From: Agriotes lineatus
Taxonomy: Eukaryota; Arthropoda; Insecta; Coleoptera; Elateridae
DNA: 64,000 nt
Direction of reading: 5' to 3'
NCBI GenBank assembly: GCA_940337035.1
Contig: CALNHX010005234.1
Coordinates: 1 to 64,000, forward strand
Position numbers and translations under genes: made by a program
Part shown: piece by piece, positions 1-10,974 of the stretch
Position numbering within the stretch: position 1 is the first letter of the stretch
Layout: each line of letters begins with the position of its first letter
Notes under the pieces: generated by a model
Database searches by the model: none
What the model saw: the letters and a program-made list of their open reading frames with translations, nothing else
Told to the model about the DNA's origin: nothing

Positions 1-480
1 GTGTCTACCCAATTGTTATTGCTTTTGATTGTATTTGCGTGTGTATTGGAATGTTATATTGAATTTTGCTTCAACTGTTGCAAGCAGATGTACATGCTGT
101 GTACTATTATCTGCTCCACGTTGTTTTGCCTGCTTGAAAGCGGGTTCGAAATCTTTTGTTATTTAGATTATAGTCAATTTGATTCCCTGTAATGTTATTA
201 TCAGGTGTATTGTCTGCGCGTTGGTAACATAAAGAATGTGTTTACCACCACTAATTGATTTTTTCGCAAAAATTCTAACTTCTGATGTTCTCGATTGTTT
301 CCCATGCCCCACTATATCTTCCTGTCTTTTTCTACCGAGTTTAGTGTTGAATTTCTCGGAAGTACCATTTCCATCTCGATACAAATTTAATTTGCAAAAT
401 AGGAACTTCCATCGCTTGCTCCATACTCCATTTTTGACTGTTGTTTTAGTAAAAGCTCATTATTTGTATTATTTTTAGAG
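1..480 (+). other. Intron end upstream of the IDS-like exon
   Basis: No coding signal is visible here. The stretch ends in a pyrimidine-rich tract followed by TTTTTAGAG, which offers two adjacent AG acceptors. It is therefore read as the 3' end of an intron of the gene whose last exon follows. The short open frames on both strands show no family resemblance. Confidence 0.6.
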
Positions 481-826
481 CGATGTAATGGATTGCTTTG
501 GAACCAGTGCAACCGTCAATTTCAACAGTAACATTCGCAACGGTAAATGTACTTGGTTGATTGTCGAAGCCCTACATAGGGCCTCACCGGACCAACGTGA
601 ACTTTTGGAGCAGCATTATGGCCGTTCGGATTCAGAATGCGAGAAGATTGTAAAAACATTGTTTAAAGAATTGGATCTCCTGAGCAGTTACTCCATTTCT
701 AATAAATTGACTTTGGATGTAATTCGTCAAGATATTGAGCGAATGAAAAACAAACCCCTTCAAACCCTATTTTTCAAGCTTGCCAATCAATATGAATGTC
801 GAAATAAAGATCCCATTATCATGTAG
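481..826 (+). CDS. Isoprenyl diphosphate synthase-like protein, last exon
   Basis: This is the C-terminal exon of a farnesyl/isoprenyl diphosphate synthase family protein. These enzymes condense IPP with an allylic diphosphate; insect relatives also include IDS-type terpene synthases. The exon begins at the second Asp-rich motif (D-V-M-D-C-F-G, in place of the usual D-Y-L-D-C-F-G). It continues with family landmarks G-K-C-T-W-L-I-V, S-P-D-Q-R-E-L-L-E-Q-H-Y-G, L-F-K-E-L-D-L and F-F-K-L-A. It ends in TAG about 112 codons after the internal ATG, which fits the family's C-terminus. Two acceptors are possible. Using the one ending at 480 lets a split GA|C codon restore a full DDxxD; using the one at 478 would give S-D-V-M-D. 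Oddity: the usual T-G-K-x-G-T-D-I stretch, with its diphosphate-binding lysine, reads A-T-V-N-F-N-S-N-I. Canonical FPPS activity is therefore doubtful and a terpene-synthase-like paralogue is possible. The upstream exons lie outside the window. Confidence 0.82.
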
Positions 827-998
827 TTTAGCACCTGTATAATTCTTAATTTATACCTAGTTGTAAAATTCTTGTGACAAGGTTTCATTGCTACAGGAGA
901 CTATTGTGATATGTACATTGTTTTTAAAAGATAAGTAGATCTTATATAAACTCGACATTGAATACTCGTATGGAAATATTTTGTAGTACAAATAATGA

Positions 999-1004
999 AA
1001 TAAA
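999..1004 (+). promoter_or_regulatory. Poly(A) signal AATAAA of the IDS-like gene
   Basis: A canonical AATAAA lies about 170 bases after the TAG stop of the IDS-like exon, in an AT-rich 3' UTR. The tandem repeat array starts about 40 bases further on, so the transcript probably ends just before the array. Confidence 0.65.
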
Positions 1005-1046
1005 GCTGTAATTGGACAATATATTTTATGTACTCTAGTTCTACAA

Positions 1047-3283
1047 GTAACTGATTACGTCCCTCATTTGACACTATATCCGTTAGGCAATGAAGCTCAT
1101 TACAACACTCAGTTATGTAATGGCTTCATTACCTAACTGAGTGGTGTAATGGCTTCATTAGCTAACTCAAATAGCGTCAAATAAGTGACATAATGACATT
1201 TGCTACTAAAATATTTTTGAAAATGAGAGATCTGACATTTCTCTTAATGCAATCTTCTCAATTTTAGACAGTTGTAGATAAAATGTTGTACAATACATGT
1301 GTGATAATGCATCATTAATATACCCTTGTGCTTACATAACTCGTCCTACGCACTCGTTTGTAACTTACACACACGTATATTAATGATACACTTATCCCAC
1401 TAGTATAGTAAATAACTATTATCTACTGCGGTGGAATAAGTAACTCATTACGTCACTCATTTGACACTATTTCTGTAAGGCAATGAAGCTCATTACACCA
1501 CTCAGTTAGGTAAGAGCTTCATTAACTAACTGAGTGGTGTAATGGCTTCATTACCTAACGGAGTGGTGTAATGGATTGACTACCAAACTGAAATAGTGTC
1601 AAATGAATGACATAATGTCATTTGTCTACTAAAATATTTTTGAAAATGACAGATCTCACATTTCTCTTAATGCACTTTACACAAGTTTAGGCAGTTTTAG
1701 ATACATTTTTTTACAATACATGTGTGATAATGCATCATTAATATCTTGTGTGCTTCTATAATTCGTGCTACGCCCTCGTTTGTAGCCTACACAAGTATAT
1801 TAATGATGTTCTTATCACACTTGTATAGTAAATTACTATTATCTGCTAAAGTGGAATAAGTAACACATTACGTCACCCATTTGACAGTATTTTCATTAGG
1901 TAATGAAGTTCATTACACCACCAAGTTATGTAATGGCTTCATGCCTGAGTGGTGTAATGGCTTTATTATCCAACTGAAATAGTGTCAACTGAATGACATA
2001 ATGTCATTTGCCTACTAAAATATTTTTGAAAATGACAGATCTGACATTTCTCTTAATGTACTTTACACAATTTTAGGCAGTTGTAGATAACATTTTTTAT
2101 TCGCACTCACATTGTAATGTGTCAATTTCATGACATGACAACAGCTGGGAACTAGATGATTACTTGAAACTAGCCAGGAAATTATTACATACCCCGAAAA
2201 ATATTACATACCTGAAGAGTGGGGTGTTTCCATGGTAACAAAACATTGAGTGGGTTGTTTTCATGGTAACAAAAATATTAGCTACATCAAGATATCTATT
2301 ATTCAGAATTCAATTGTAGTTATTTTTAAAATTAGATGATTGCAAATAAAATAGTATACATACCACGGTGGAAAGTTTCATCCCTGTCTCGAGATAAAGT
2401 TAACCTCGACGCTACGCGTCTCGGTAAACTACCTAATCTCTCGACAGTAATGAAACACTTCCCACCTCGGTATGTAATATACTATTACAATACATGTGTG
2501 ATAATGCATCATTAATATACTTGTGTGCTTACATAGTTCGTGCTGCGCACTCGTTTGTAACTTAAACACACGTATATTAATGATGCTCGTATCCCTCTTG
2601 TATAGTAAATAACTATTATCTCTATTAAAGTGGAATAAGTAACACATTACGTCACCCATTTGACAGTATTTCCGTTAGGTAATGAAGTTCATTACACCAC
2701 CCAGTTATGTAATGGCTTCATTGCCTGAGTGGTGTAATGGCTTTATTATCCAACTGAAATTGTGTCAACTGAATGACATAATGTCATTTGCCTACTAAAA
2801 TATTTTTGAAAATGACAAATCTGACATTTCTCTTAATGCACTTTGCACAATTTTAGGCAGTTGTAGATAACATTTTTTACAATACATATGTAAGTATTCA
2901 TCATTAATATACTTGTGTGCTTACATAGTTCGTGCTACGCACTCGTTTGTAACCTACACACACGTATATTAATGATGCTCTTATCCCACTTGTATAGTAA
3001 ATAACTATTATCTATTAAAGTGGATAAGTAATTTATTATGTCACTCATTTGACAGTATTTCGTTAGGTAATTAAGCTCACTACACGACTCAGTTATATAT
3101 TGGCTTCATTGCCTAACTGAATGGTGTAATAGCTTCATTACCTAACTGAAATAGTGTCAAATGAATGACATAATGACATGTTCCTATTAAAATATTTTTG
3201 AAAATTACATTTCTCTTAATGCACTTTATACAATTTTAGGCAGCTGTAGATGAAATTTTGTTCAATACATGTATATGTTGTAA
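1047..3283. repeat. Tandem array of five ~400-bp hairpin-rich repeat units
   Basis: Five diverged copies start near 1047, 1441, 1861, 2640 and 3028 with variants of ATTACGTCACTCATTTGACA. Spacing is about 390-420 bases, except where an insertion lengthens copy 3. Each unit carries two internal inverted repeats. One is an AATGAAGCTCATTAC / GTAATGGCTTCATT region. The other is a longer hairpin whose arms read roughly GCATCATTAATATAC and GTATATTAATGATGC. The hairpins and AT-richness suggest amplification from a MITE-like ancestor. A single inverted copy lies at 15.55-15.96 kb. No coding potential. Confidence 0.85.
2098..2482. mobile_element. MITE-like insertion inside repeat copy 3
   Basis: The third unit of the array is broken after a run of T and resumes with ACAATACATGTGTG about 385 bases later. 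The intervening DNA ends in a palindromic segment whose arms start ATACCACGGTGG and end CCACCTCGGTAT. Its AATAAAATAGTATACATACCAC stretch resembles the boundary of the palindrome near 22.46 kb, so the two are probably one family. Boundaries are approximate and no clear target duplication was found. Confidence 0.5.
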
Positions 3284-3301
3284 TAGTTTAGGCCTGGTAA
3301 T

Positions 3302-4143
3302 AATTTTATCCAACACCTCTATATAATAACACTATTATTATGTTGATTTTGCATAAGTAACGTGATATATTACTCACTAGTGAGAGAATATTTAAAAAGT
3401 CACTAGTGAGAGAATGTAGAAAGATACCATGAATAACAACATTAGATTTAACACTATTTATTATTCAAATTGATATTTGGAACCCCAAGAGCCTCCTTGG
3501 AGAAGGGCGGAGCCCCGAGGGGCCCCTTGGAGTGGAGCGGAGCCCCGATGCCTCCATTGGAGTGGGGCGGAGCCGTGATGGCTCCCTTGGAGTGGGGCGA
3601 AGCCCCAAGGGCTCCTTGAAAAGGGGCAGAACTTCGACGGCCCCATTGGAGTGGGGAGGAACCCCGAGAGCTTCCTTGGAGTGGGGCAAAGCCCCGAGGG
3701 CCCCCTTGGAGAGGACGGAGCTCCAAGGGCTTGCTTTGAGTAGGGCGTAGCCTCGAGGGCCTCCTTGCAGAGGGGCGGAGCCCCGAGAACCCCATTGGAG
3801 TGGGGCGAAGCCCCGAGGGCCCTTTTGGAGTGAGGCAGAGCCCCGACGCCCCCTTGGAAAGGGGCGAAACACCTTGGCCCTCTTGGAGAGGGGCGGAGCC
3901 CCGAGGGCCCCCTTGGAGAGGGGCGGAGCCCCGACGGCCCCCTTCTTTGGTCAGGTCGATGGCAGGGGGTGGCAGGGGCGGGGTGTTTAACAGAACGGAA
4001 TGGCCCAACGTAATAGACCTAAAAATGGTGGTAAATTGAATAGGCTAGACCGCGCAATAGCGTGCGCAACCCCGTTTATTTTTCAAATAAATTTTCAAAA
4101 TAATTACCTACATGAACAACATATGGAGGTGTTGGATAAAATT
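3302..4143. mobile_element. TIR-bounded segment enclosing a minisatellite
   Basis: Near-identical inverted ends of about 23 bases (AATTTTATCCAACACCTC at the left, its complement at the right, one mismatch) bound an 842-bp segment. It contains no transposase. Its interior is dominated by the GC-rich minisatellite described separately. I infer a non-autonomous DNA element that has captured or expanded a minisatellite; a chance pair of repeat-family ends is the alternative. Confidence 0.5.
3484..3950. repeat. GC-rich ~30-bp minisatellite (about 15-16 copies)
   Basis: About fifteen imperfect repeats of roughly 30 bases are built around CCTTGGAGTGGGGCGGAGCC. Each carries a near-palindrome GGGGC-GGA-GCCCC. 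GC content is far above the surrounding AT-rich DNA. The long open frames on both strands here follow from the 30-base period being divisible by three and are not genes. Confidence 0.9.
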
Positions 4144-4930
4144 TTGTATTAAACTCGTGTGGAATTGCACATTAGTCACTTAAGAGAATTTACCACTCGG
4201 TCTCGTGGCTAATATTTCTTGCGTGACTAATGTGTAACATTCCACACTCGTCTAATAAATAACTATTAATTCTGGGATGATCTTGCATTCATGAATATGC
4301 TATTATTAATATGACAGTTGCCTCCGACTTTAACATTGGATTGAACCTCAATTCACTTTAGATCGTTGCGTCAAGTGGCTTTAAATTGTAATGTTCAATT
4401 AGTGTGGCCTCATGAAACCTAGTTTGAATTAGTATCCCTTTCGAATTATTAAGGTTAGGTATTGATCCCTTTAAGATGCCCGTTCCATATATTCTTTGTG
4501 TATTGAGACCGTTATTTTGGACGAATATATTGTTTATCCGCAAACGTCACAAAAGTGACAACTTATGTGTCTTTATTGACAAGTTAAAAGTGTCACTTTA
4601 TCTGCCTAAGCAGATAAAATAGCAGCTTTTGCGTACTTTATCTGCCTAAACACACAAAATCGTTGCTCTCTTCCTTTCTTTCTATGTTTGTTCGCTATCT
4701 CCTCCGAAGATACTGGACCGATTAAATTGTATGATGGCATAAGATTTTGCTAATTTTTAGACTTAGATCGTAGGCCGGTTTTATTTTCAAAAAGAATACG
4801 AAACAGTTTTAATTTAAATCGGAGCATCTGTCGCCGTGGGCTATGGTGTGACAGCTACTGTGGCCGTGTGCTATTAGCTCGGGTGATTCAGTATGTTCAT
4901 ATATCATTACAGTAGCGCGTTATTTAAACA
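4144..4930. other. Non-coding AT-rich stretch with one palindrome
   Basis: The only structure seen is an imperfect inverted repeat at about 4159-4245: arms around GTGTGGAATTGCACATTAGTCA and its complement-like partner TGACTAATGTGTAACATTCCACAC. It looks like a small MITE-like hairpin. The rest shows no gene or RNA. Confidence 0.5.
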
Positions 4931-5003
4931 ACAGAGGTTGGCGCAGGGGTACAATGCTCGCCTGTCACGCGGTTGGCCTGGGTTCGATTCCCGGCCGAGG
5001 CAT
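4931..5003 (+). pseudogene. tRNA-Asp(GTC)-like pseudogene or SINE head
   Basis: An A-box-like TGGCGCAGGGG, an anticodon loop CTGTCAC (anticodon GTC), and a good T arm with B box GGTTCGATTCC are present, followed at once by a T-run resembling a Pol III terminator. The anticodon stem pairs at four of five positions. The 5' acceptor strand (around ACAGAGG) does not pair with the 3' strand CCGAGGC, so a functional tRNA is unlikely. A tRNA-derived SINE head or decayed tRNA-Asp copy fits better. Confidence 0.6.
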
Positions 5004-5199
5004 CCTTTTTTTAAATTTATATTAATGAAATTTACCTGAATATGTTACTTTTATGCCTAGGCATACAAGTGGTTAATTTTACGCCGGCGGAGTAAAAGTT
5101 CTTCAAGACTTGATTAGCTTTCGAACATTTTTGACATTGGTCTTCTTGATTGTCGAAAACTGGCGGAGAAGTCAATTATCGATAATCGGAATTTTTTAA

Positions 5200-5204
<5 letters not shown>

Positions 5205-5231
<27 letters not shown>

Positions 5232-5232
5232 G
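5205..5232. repeat. (AAT)n microsatellite tail of a LINE
   Basis: A run of AAT triplets lies where the 3' end of the minus-strand LINE remnant next to it should be. Many CR1/Jockey-type LINEs end in a short tandem repeat, so this is probably the retrotransposition tail. Confidence 0.6.
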
Positions 5233-5992
5233 GTTTAATATTCCATTCCAAAACAATATAAATAAACATACAAATTCAAAACAGAAAACGGGAAAGCAAT
5301 ACATACATACCAAAAATTAAATAAGTGATATATAACGAGAAACGGAACATACGATGGTGATCAGATGGCTTCCTATAAGAAGGAAACCCCTGCTCTACCC
5401 CACCAACGTAAAAAAAACAGTAGTGGATATAACGACCACATTTTTATGTTGTGGTCGCAGGTAATGCGAATGTGAAAGAAATGCACAGCACTACATTAAA
5501 ACTAAAATCATATTTAAAATTAAAATTAAATAAAAATAATAACTGAGTAGCACAACGTAAACGAAAATTAAAACATTTAATGATTCAAGGAGAGCTCGAG
5601 AAGCACACACAAATGACAAACAGGTAAATATTAAAAAGAGTGAAAAATAAAACGTTAAATGATAAAATAGTTAGAGAAAACTGGTGACATGGTAGATCTA
5701 TTTAAGATTTCATTAATTTTTTCAATTTATTTTTGAAAGAGCTTAAGGACAAGCTTTTATAGTTTGGTGGTAAAGCATTATATACCTTCGCTGTATTATA
5801 AGTAAACGAACGCTTAAAACTTTCGTTGCGGTGTAAAGCAATGCTTAGCAAGCCTCTATGTCTCAAATTCAAATTATGGACGTCAGTGCGATAGCGAATT
5901 CTATCATACAGGTATGGAGGCGACTTGAACAATATAACCTTATGGAAAAATACAGCAACATGTAAAAAGCGTAGTTGTTCCATGTTTAACAA
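5233..5992 (-). pseudogene. 5'-truncated CR1/Jockey-like LINE, reverse transcriptase C-terminus
   Basis: A 96-residue open frame at 5702-5992 reads like the C-terminal tail of a CR1/Jockey-type LINE polymerase. It has L-R-F-L-H-V-A near the start, a P-P-Y-L-Y-D-R-I motif, then R-S-F-T-Y-N-T-A-K-V-Y-N-A-L-P and a terminal S-F-K-N-K-L-K-K-L. About 470 bases of 3' UTR and an (AAT)n tail follow on the same strand. The catalytic RT and endonuclease are absent, as in a 5'-truncated copy. Confidence 0.72.
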
Positions 5993-6026
5993 GATACCAG
6001 AATATTAATATATATATATATATATG

Positions 6027-7079
6027 TCAGCTCTGCAGGCCTTCAAGGCCCTTGGCTTGGTTGATTATTTTCCTCCATTCGCCCCTATTTTTCGCTCTTT
6101 CTTTCCAGTCATGTATTCCCAAAAGGTGTAGGTCTTCTTCCACGCATCTTATCCATTCCTTCTTTGGCCTTCCTCTTCCTCTCCTTTCACCTGGTGCTTC
6201 TAGTAAAATTCTTTTTGTCACTCTTTTTCCGTTCATTCTCAGTATGTGTCCAATCCACCTTAGTCTTTGCATTTTAATGACGGTCACTATGTCTGGTTCC
6301 TTGTATAGATTTTTGAGCTCTACGTTTGTGCGTCTTCTCCATGTTTCATCTTCTTTGATTCCTCCGTATATCCTCCTTAATATTTTCCTCTCCCATACTC
6401 TGAGTTTCTGTTGTGTCTCTTGGTTTAGTACCCAGGTTTCGCTCACATACAACACTGCTGGTCGGATCACTGTTTTATAGATCTTAGTTTTCACCTTCCA
6501 CGACACATTTTTTGCACTGAACACTTTCCATAAAGCACCTGCACTTTTATTCCCTGCTGTTAGTCTTTTTTCTATTTCGTTGGTTTGATTCCCATTTTTC
6601 GATACTTCTGTTCCTAGGAATTTGAAGTTCTCTACGTTTTCAAAAATGTACTCCTTCCCCAATTCATTTCGTATCTTTAAATTTTCCTTGATGATGCTTT
6701 TTCTTCTGGTCATTTCCATGTATTTTGTCTTTCTCTCGTTTATTGTTAGGCCGTATTTTCTTGATGTTTTCTCTAGTCTTTTTATTAATTCTTTAAGTTC
6801 TTCCTTGGTTCTGGCCATTATTGTTATGTCGTGAGCATAAGCTATGCATTGGTGTGAGTTCTTAGTGATTATGGATTCTCTATTTAGTTTGCTCTCTCTT
6901 ATAATTTTTTCTAATATAATGTTGAAAAGAATCGCTGAAAGTGGGTCTCCTTGTCTTAGACCACTATTTGTGCTGAAACTTTCCGACACGTCTCCTTGGA
7001 ACTGTATTTGGTTGTCTGTTTCTATTAGCGTCATCTTCACTAATTTTACCAGCTTGTCTGGAATCCCCAATTCCTTCAT
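6027..7079 (-). pseudogene. RTE-like ORF2, C-terminal RT half
   Basis: This continues the same polymerase after the frameshift: G-L-R-Q-G-D-P-L-S-A, then the catalytic box, then the typical RTE tail with R-R-I-Y-G-G-I, Q-R-L-R-W-I-G-H and G-R-G-R-P-K-K-E-W. The box reads Y-A-H-D at residues 81-84 of this part, not Y-A-D-D, so one metal-binding aspartate is lost. Together with the frameshift this makes copy 1 inactive. The stop is followed at once by an (AT)n tail. Confidence 0.85.
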
Positions 7080-7084
7080 GGCCT

Positions 7085-8989
7085 CTAGGAGTTCTGTTCT
7101 TTGCTGTCGTACGCTTGTTTATAGTCAATGAACAATGTGTATAGATGAACCCCTCTTTCCAACAGCTTTTCTTGGATTTGTTTTATTGTGAAGATCTGGT
7201 CGGTCACTGATCTGTCTTGCCTAAAACCACATTGGTACTCTCCTATTATCTGCTCAATATATGGTCTCAGCTTTTCCTCTATTATCTTGGCAAGCACTTT
7301 ATAAATTACACCCAATAATGCAATGCCTCTGTAATTTTCGCATTGGTACCTACTTCCGCTTTTGTATACTGGACATATTATTGCAGTTTGCCATTCTTTG
7401 GGCATTTTGTTATTCTGCCATATATTTTTTATTAACAGATGGATTTTCTGGTGCAGCCTCTTTCCTCCGTATTTAATCAGCTCTGCCTGTATGTTGTCCT
7501 TGCCAGGGCTTTTGTTGTTTTTTAACTTTTCGATAATTTCAGTGATGGTTTCCAAGCTGGGTGCTTCTATTTGTGCTTCTTCTGGATTCTCTGCGTCTTC
7601 CAGTTCTTCGTTGTTATTATTGTTTATGTTAAGTGTTTCTTTGAAATGTTCTACCCATCGTTTCAGCAGTTCGTCTTTTCCTCCTATCAGATCTCCTTCC
7701 TTACTTCGACAGTAAGGTGTGCTAGGATGGTAGCCCTCCTTTTGTTGTCCAATTTCTTTGTAGAAGTTTCGTAGTTGTTTGTTATTGTGCATTTCTTCCA
7801 GCCTCTCTATCTTTTCGATTTCCAGTTTCCTTTTCTTTTGTCTACATATTTTCTTGACTTCTCTTCTTTTTTCTTCAAAGTCTGCTCTCGTCTCTGTTGT
7901 TGTATTTTCCAGCATCTTCTTTCTCGCCTTTGATCTTGCTTCGATTATTTTTTCGCATTCGATGTCAAACCACTCTCCTTTCTGCTTTTTTCCTTTTGGT
8001 TCTAATGTCTCTTCAGCTGACTGTTTGATTATGTCTTTCATCTGACTCCATAGCTCCTGTATGTCGCCGGTTTCCTCTATTTCGTTGATCCTTCTTTCTA
8101 CTTCTTTTTCGTATTTTGACCTTATCTCTTCTTCTTGTAATTTATTTACATTTCTTCTTTTTTCTGTCCCTCTTTTCTTGTGTTTCGGCTGACTAGGTAT
8201 TTCTTGTTTTAACTGTATTTTGATCATAAAATGGTCGCTGTCCGCGTCTGCGCCTCTATAACTTCTGATGTCTTTTATACATCTTGCATGTTTTTCTTCC
8301 ACTAAAACGTGGTCTATCTGGCTCACTGTTTTCTGATTTGGTGCTATCCACGTGGCCTTGTGAATTTCCTTGTGCGTAAAATAGCTGCTCTTTATTTGCA
8401 TCTTCCGACCTGCTGCCTGGTCTATTAACTTTTTCCCGTTTTTGTTACTTTCTTTGTGCAAACTTTGGTTTCCTATCACTGGTCGGAATATTTGTTCTCT
8501 ACCTATCTTCGCATTGAAGTCTCCTATTATTAATTTCATATCATAGTTTGGTATTTTCTCTAGTTCCGCTTCTAAACACGTGTAGAATTCTTCCTTTATT
8601 TCTTCTTCTTTTTCTTCCGTGTGTGCATGTACATTTATTATGCTTACTTTCCTATATCTCCCCTTCAATCTTATATAACTCATTCGATCATTTATGGGTG
8701 TAAAATTTACTACTGCATGTTTCAGATTTCTTCTTACTAGAAAGCCTGTTCCCAGTCTTCTATCTTGACCTCCGCTGTTAAAAAATGTATAATTTGCTAT
8801 GTCTGTTATTTGGTTCTCTTTTTGTTTTGTCTCTTGTATCGCTGCTATGTCTATTTTGTATTTCTGTAGCTCTTTGGTGAGCTGTTTTAGGGCTCCTTCG
8901 GAGTAGGTTCCGCGTACGTTCCATGTCGCTATTTGTATCGTTTCTTCCTGTATCTTACTCGTTTTCCTTTTCTTTGCTTGTGTCGTCAT
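7085..8989 (-). pseudogene. RTE-like ORF2, endonuclease and N-terminal RT (frameshifted)
   Basis: The protein starts with an apurinic-endonuclease-like domain: A-T-W-N-V-R-G near residue 22, I-Q-E-T-K, I-I-G-D-F-N-A-K, and the late S-D-H-F. A basic linker and the start of the reverse transcriptase follow (S-P-G-K-D-N-I-Q, Y-R-G-I-A-L-L, Y-Q-C-G-F-R, L-F-I-D-Y-K-Q-A-Y-D-S). Right after that catalytic motif a one-base loss shifts the frame and the reading ends within five codons. The rest continues in the adjacent minus-strand frame. The start follows the ORF1 stop by 26 bases, as in two-ORF LINEs. Confidence 0.85.
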
Positions 8990-9015
8990 CGATGTATTAA
9001 GTGCAGGGTTTTGTT

Positions 9016-9261
9016 TTACTTTTTTGAGCTGTGACTTGCCTGTGCTTTTGCTCCTATCACTACCGCTCCGTCCTCCTTTTTATCCCATTTATATTCCTCG
9101 CCATTAATTGTTATTTTTTGATAGCCAATCCTCACTGTGTTGCCTTTCTGTCTTTCCTCTCTCCCTATGCTTCTAATTTCTTTCTGTATTCTTCTTTCTT
9201 CTACTGTCAGGTCATGGTCAATGTATATTTTTGTGCCTCTTAGCTTGTTCTTTGCTGCCAT
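9016..9261 (-). pseudogene. RTE-like LINE ORF1, C-terminal 81 residues
   Basis: The frame carries G-T-K-I-Y-I-D-H-D-L-T, E-E-R-R-I-Q-K-E, R-Q-K-G and V-R-I-G-Y-Q-K-I-T-I-N-G. This is the conserved C-terminal block of the small ORF1 protein that precedes the endonuclease-RT ORF in these insect LINEs. It stops 26 bases before ORF2. The N-terminal coiled-coil part is missing because the element is cut at the junction with copy 2. Confidence 0.75.
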
Positions 9262-9269
9262 AATTTCTT

Positions 9270-10963
9270 CTCAGAATATTGAAGCACTAGAAAAAGAAGA
9301 GACAAGAAACAAATACGAAGAAGAGATAGAACAAAGAATAGACCGAAGAGAGCTGACCAACGACATAGAAGAAACATGGAGCAGCATTAAAGACATAGTA
9401 ATACAGTCAGCAGATAAAGTACTAGGACATAAAGAAAAAAGAGGAAAAAATGACTGGTTTGACAACGATTGTAAAAAAGCAGTAGAAGCAAGGGCAAAAG
9501 CAAGGTTACGGATGCTGGAAGAAGGAACAATAGAGACTAGACAGGAATACGAGAAGACAAGAAGAGAAACCAAAAGAACATGCAGAGAAAAGAAAAGAAA
9601 GCAAGAATTAGAGAACATAGAAAAACTAGAAGAGTATCACACTAACAAAGAGATAAGAAACTTTTACAAGGAAGCTAGAGAAGTAAAAAAAGGGTACCAA
9701 CCAACCACGACCTACTGCCTGGACAAGGATGGAAACCTAATTGGAGGGCAAAAGCAAACAACAGAAAGATGGGCAGAATACTTCACAGAGATGCTTAACA
9801 CAGAGGATGTGGCAACAGAAGAATACACAGAAATGGAAACCCAACACGAAGAGCAAATAGAACCACCAACCCTGGAAGAAATAACAGAGATCACAAAAAG
9901 ACTCAAAAACAACAAGAGCCCTGGCAAAGACGGAATACAGGCAGAACTAATAAAATACGGGGGGACTGAACTATGTAAACAAATACACATACTAATGAAG
10001 GAGATATGGAAGAAGCAGAGAATGCCCAATGAATGGATGATAGCAATATTGTGCCCAATACACAAAAAAGGAAACAGGCTTCAATGCGAAAACTATAGAG
10101 GAATCGCCCTATTGGGTGTGTTATACAAGATCCTAGCCAAAGTAATCGCAAAAAGATTAAATCCCTACATAGAACGAATTTTAGGAGAGTATCAGTGCGG
10201 TTTCAGGCATAGCAGATCGGTCATGGATCAAATCTTCACAGTAAGGCAGATACAAGAAAAGTTTCACGAACGCAACATCCAGCTACACGCAATTTTCATA
10301 GACTACAAGCAGGCGTACGATAGCATAAGAAGACCGGAACTTTTTAAGGCACTGAAAGACCTAGGGATACCAGGTAAAATTATAGAGCTTGTCAGAATGA
10401 CACTACAAGGCACCGAGAACCAGGTAAGAGTGCACGGATGTACATCAAGGAGTTTCAAGATAAACGGCGGACTAAGACAGGGGGACCCATTGTCAGCAAT
10501 CCTTTTTAATTTGGTACTCGAAAAAATCATAAGAGATAGCAACATAAACAGACAGGGAACAATAATCAAGAAATCGCATCAGTGCATAGCGTACGCAGAC
10601 GACGTAACCATAGTTGCTAGGACAAAAGAAGAGCTAAAGCACCTAATTAAGAAAGTCGTAAGAACATCAAAGATTTTTGGACTAAAAATTAACGAAACAA
10701 AAACCAAGTATATGATAATTAAGAGAGGAGAACAAACAACAAATGACCCACTAAAAATAAGAGACGAGCAGGGCAAAGAATACAAATTCGAAAAGGTGGA
10801 GCATTTCAAGTTCCTAGGGACCGAAATTACAAGTGACAACGATCAAAACAAGGAAGTGGAGAAGAGAATAACAGCTGGGAACAAAAGTGCGGGTGCTATG
10901 CAAAAAGTGTTAAGTGCAAAAAACGTGTCAAGGAAAGTGAAAATAAAATTTATAAGACCATAA
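9270..10963 (+). pseudogene. RTE-like reverse transcriptase with intact YADD (frameshifted near its end)
   Basis: Coding similarity to copy 1 starts near I-E-A-L-E-K-E-E-T-R; the upstream ATG at 9137 lies on the antisense of copy 1's ORF1 and is not a real start. RT landmarks are in order: S-P-G-K-D-G-I-Q, Y-R-G-I-A-L-L-G, Y-Q-C-G-F-R, F-I-D-Y-K-Q-A-Y-D-S-I, G-L-R-Q-G-D-P-L-S-A and the catalytic A-Y-A-D-D-V. A one-base loss around 10.945 kb, in a run of A and T just before I-R-P, throws the frame; the rest continues in the next frame. Confidence 0.85.
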
Positions 10964-10974
10964 TAAGACCAGCA

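Larger units (their letters stand above)
6010..9262 (-). mobile_element. RTE-like LINE, nearly full length, copy 1
   Basis: On the minus strand the order is ORF1 C-terminus, a 26-base gap, then ORF2 with endonuclease and reverse transcriptase, and an (AT)n tail almost at the stop codon. The very short 3' UTR and microsatellite tail are typical of RTE-clade LINEs, which are often annotated as craniofacial-development-protein-2-like. It meets copy 2 head to head at about 9.27 kb. Confidence 0.85.

Noticed and set aside
1..192. 63-codon frame at the left edge
   Set aside because: Cys/Phe/Leu-rich low-information frame in an intron with no family resemblance.
3454..4039. Long open frames on both strands in the GC-rich repeat
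   Set aside because: A 30-base repeat period keeps frames open; the predicted proteins are low-complexity and lack any domain.
4931..5003. Functional tRNA-Asp gene
   Set aside because: The acceptor stem does not pair, though the anticodon and T arms look good.
9137..9269. N-terminal extension of the plus-strand RTE frame
   Set aside because: These bases are the antisense of copy 1's ORF1; coding similarity begins only after the junction.
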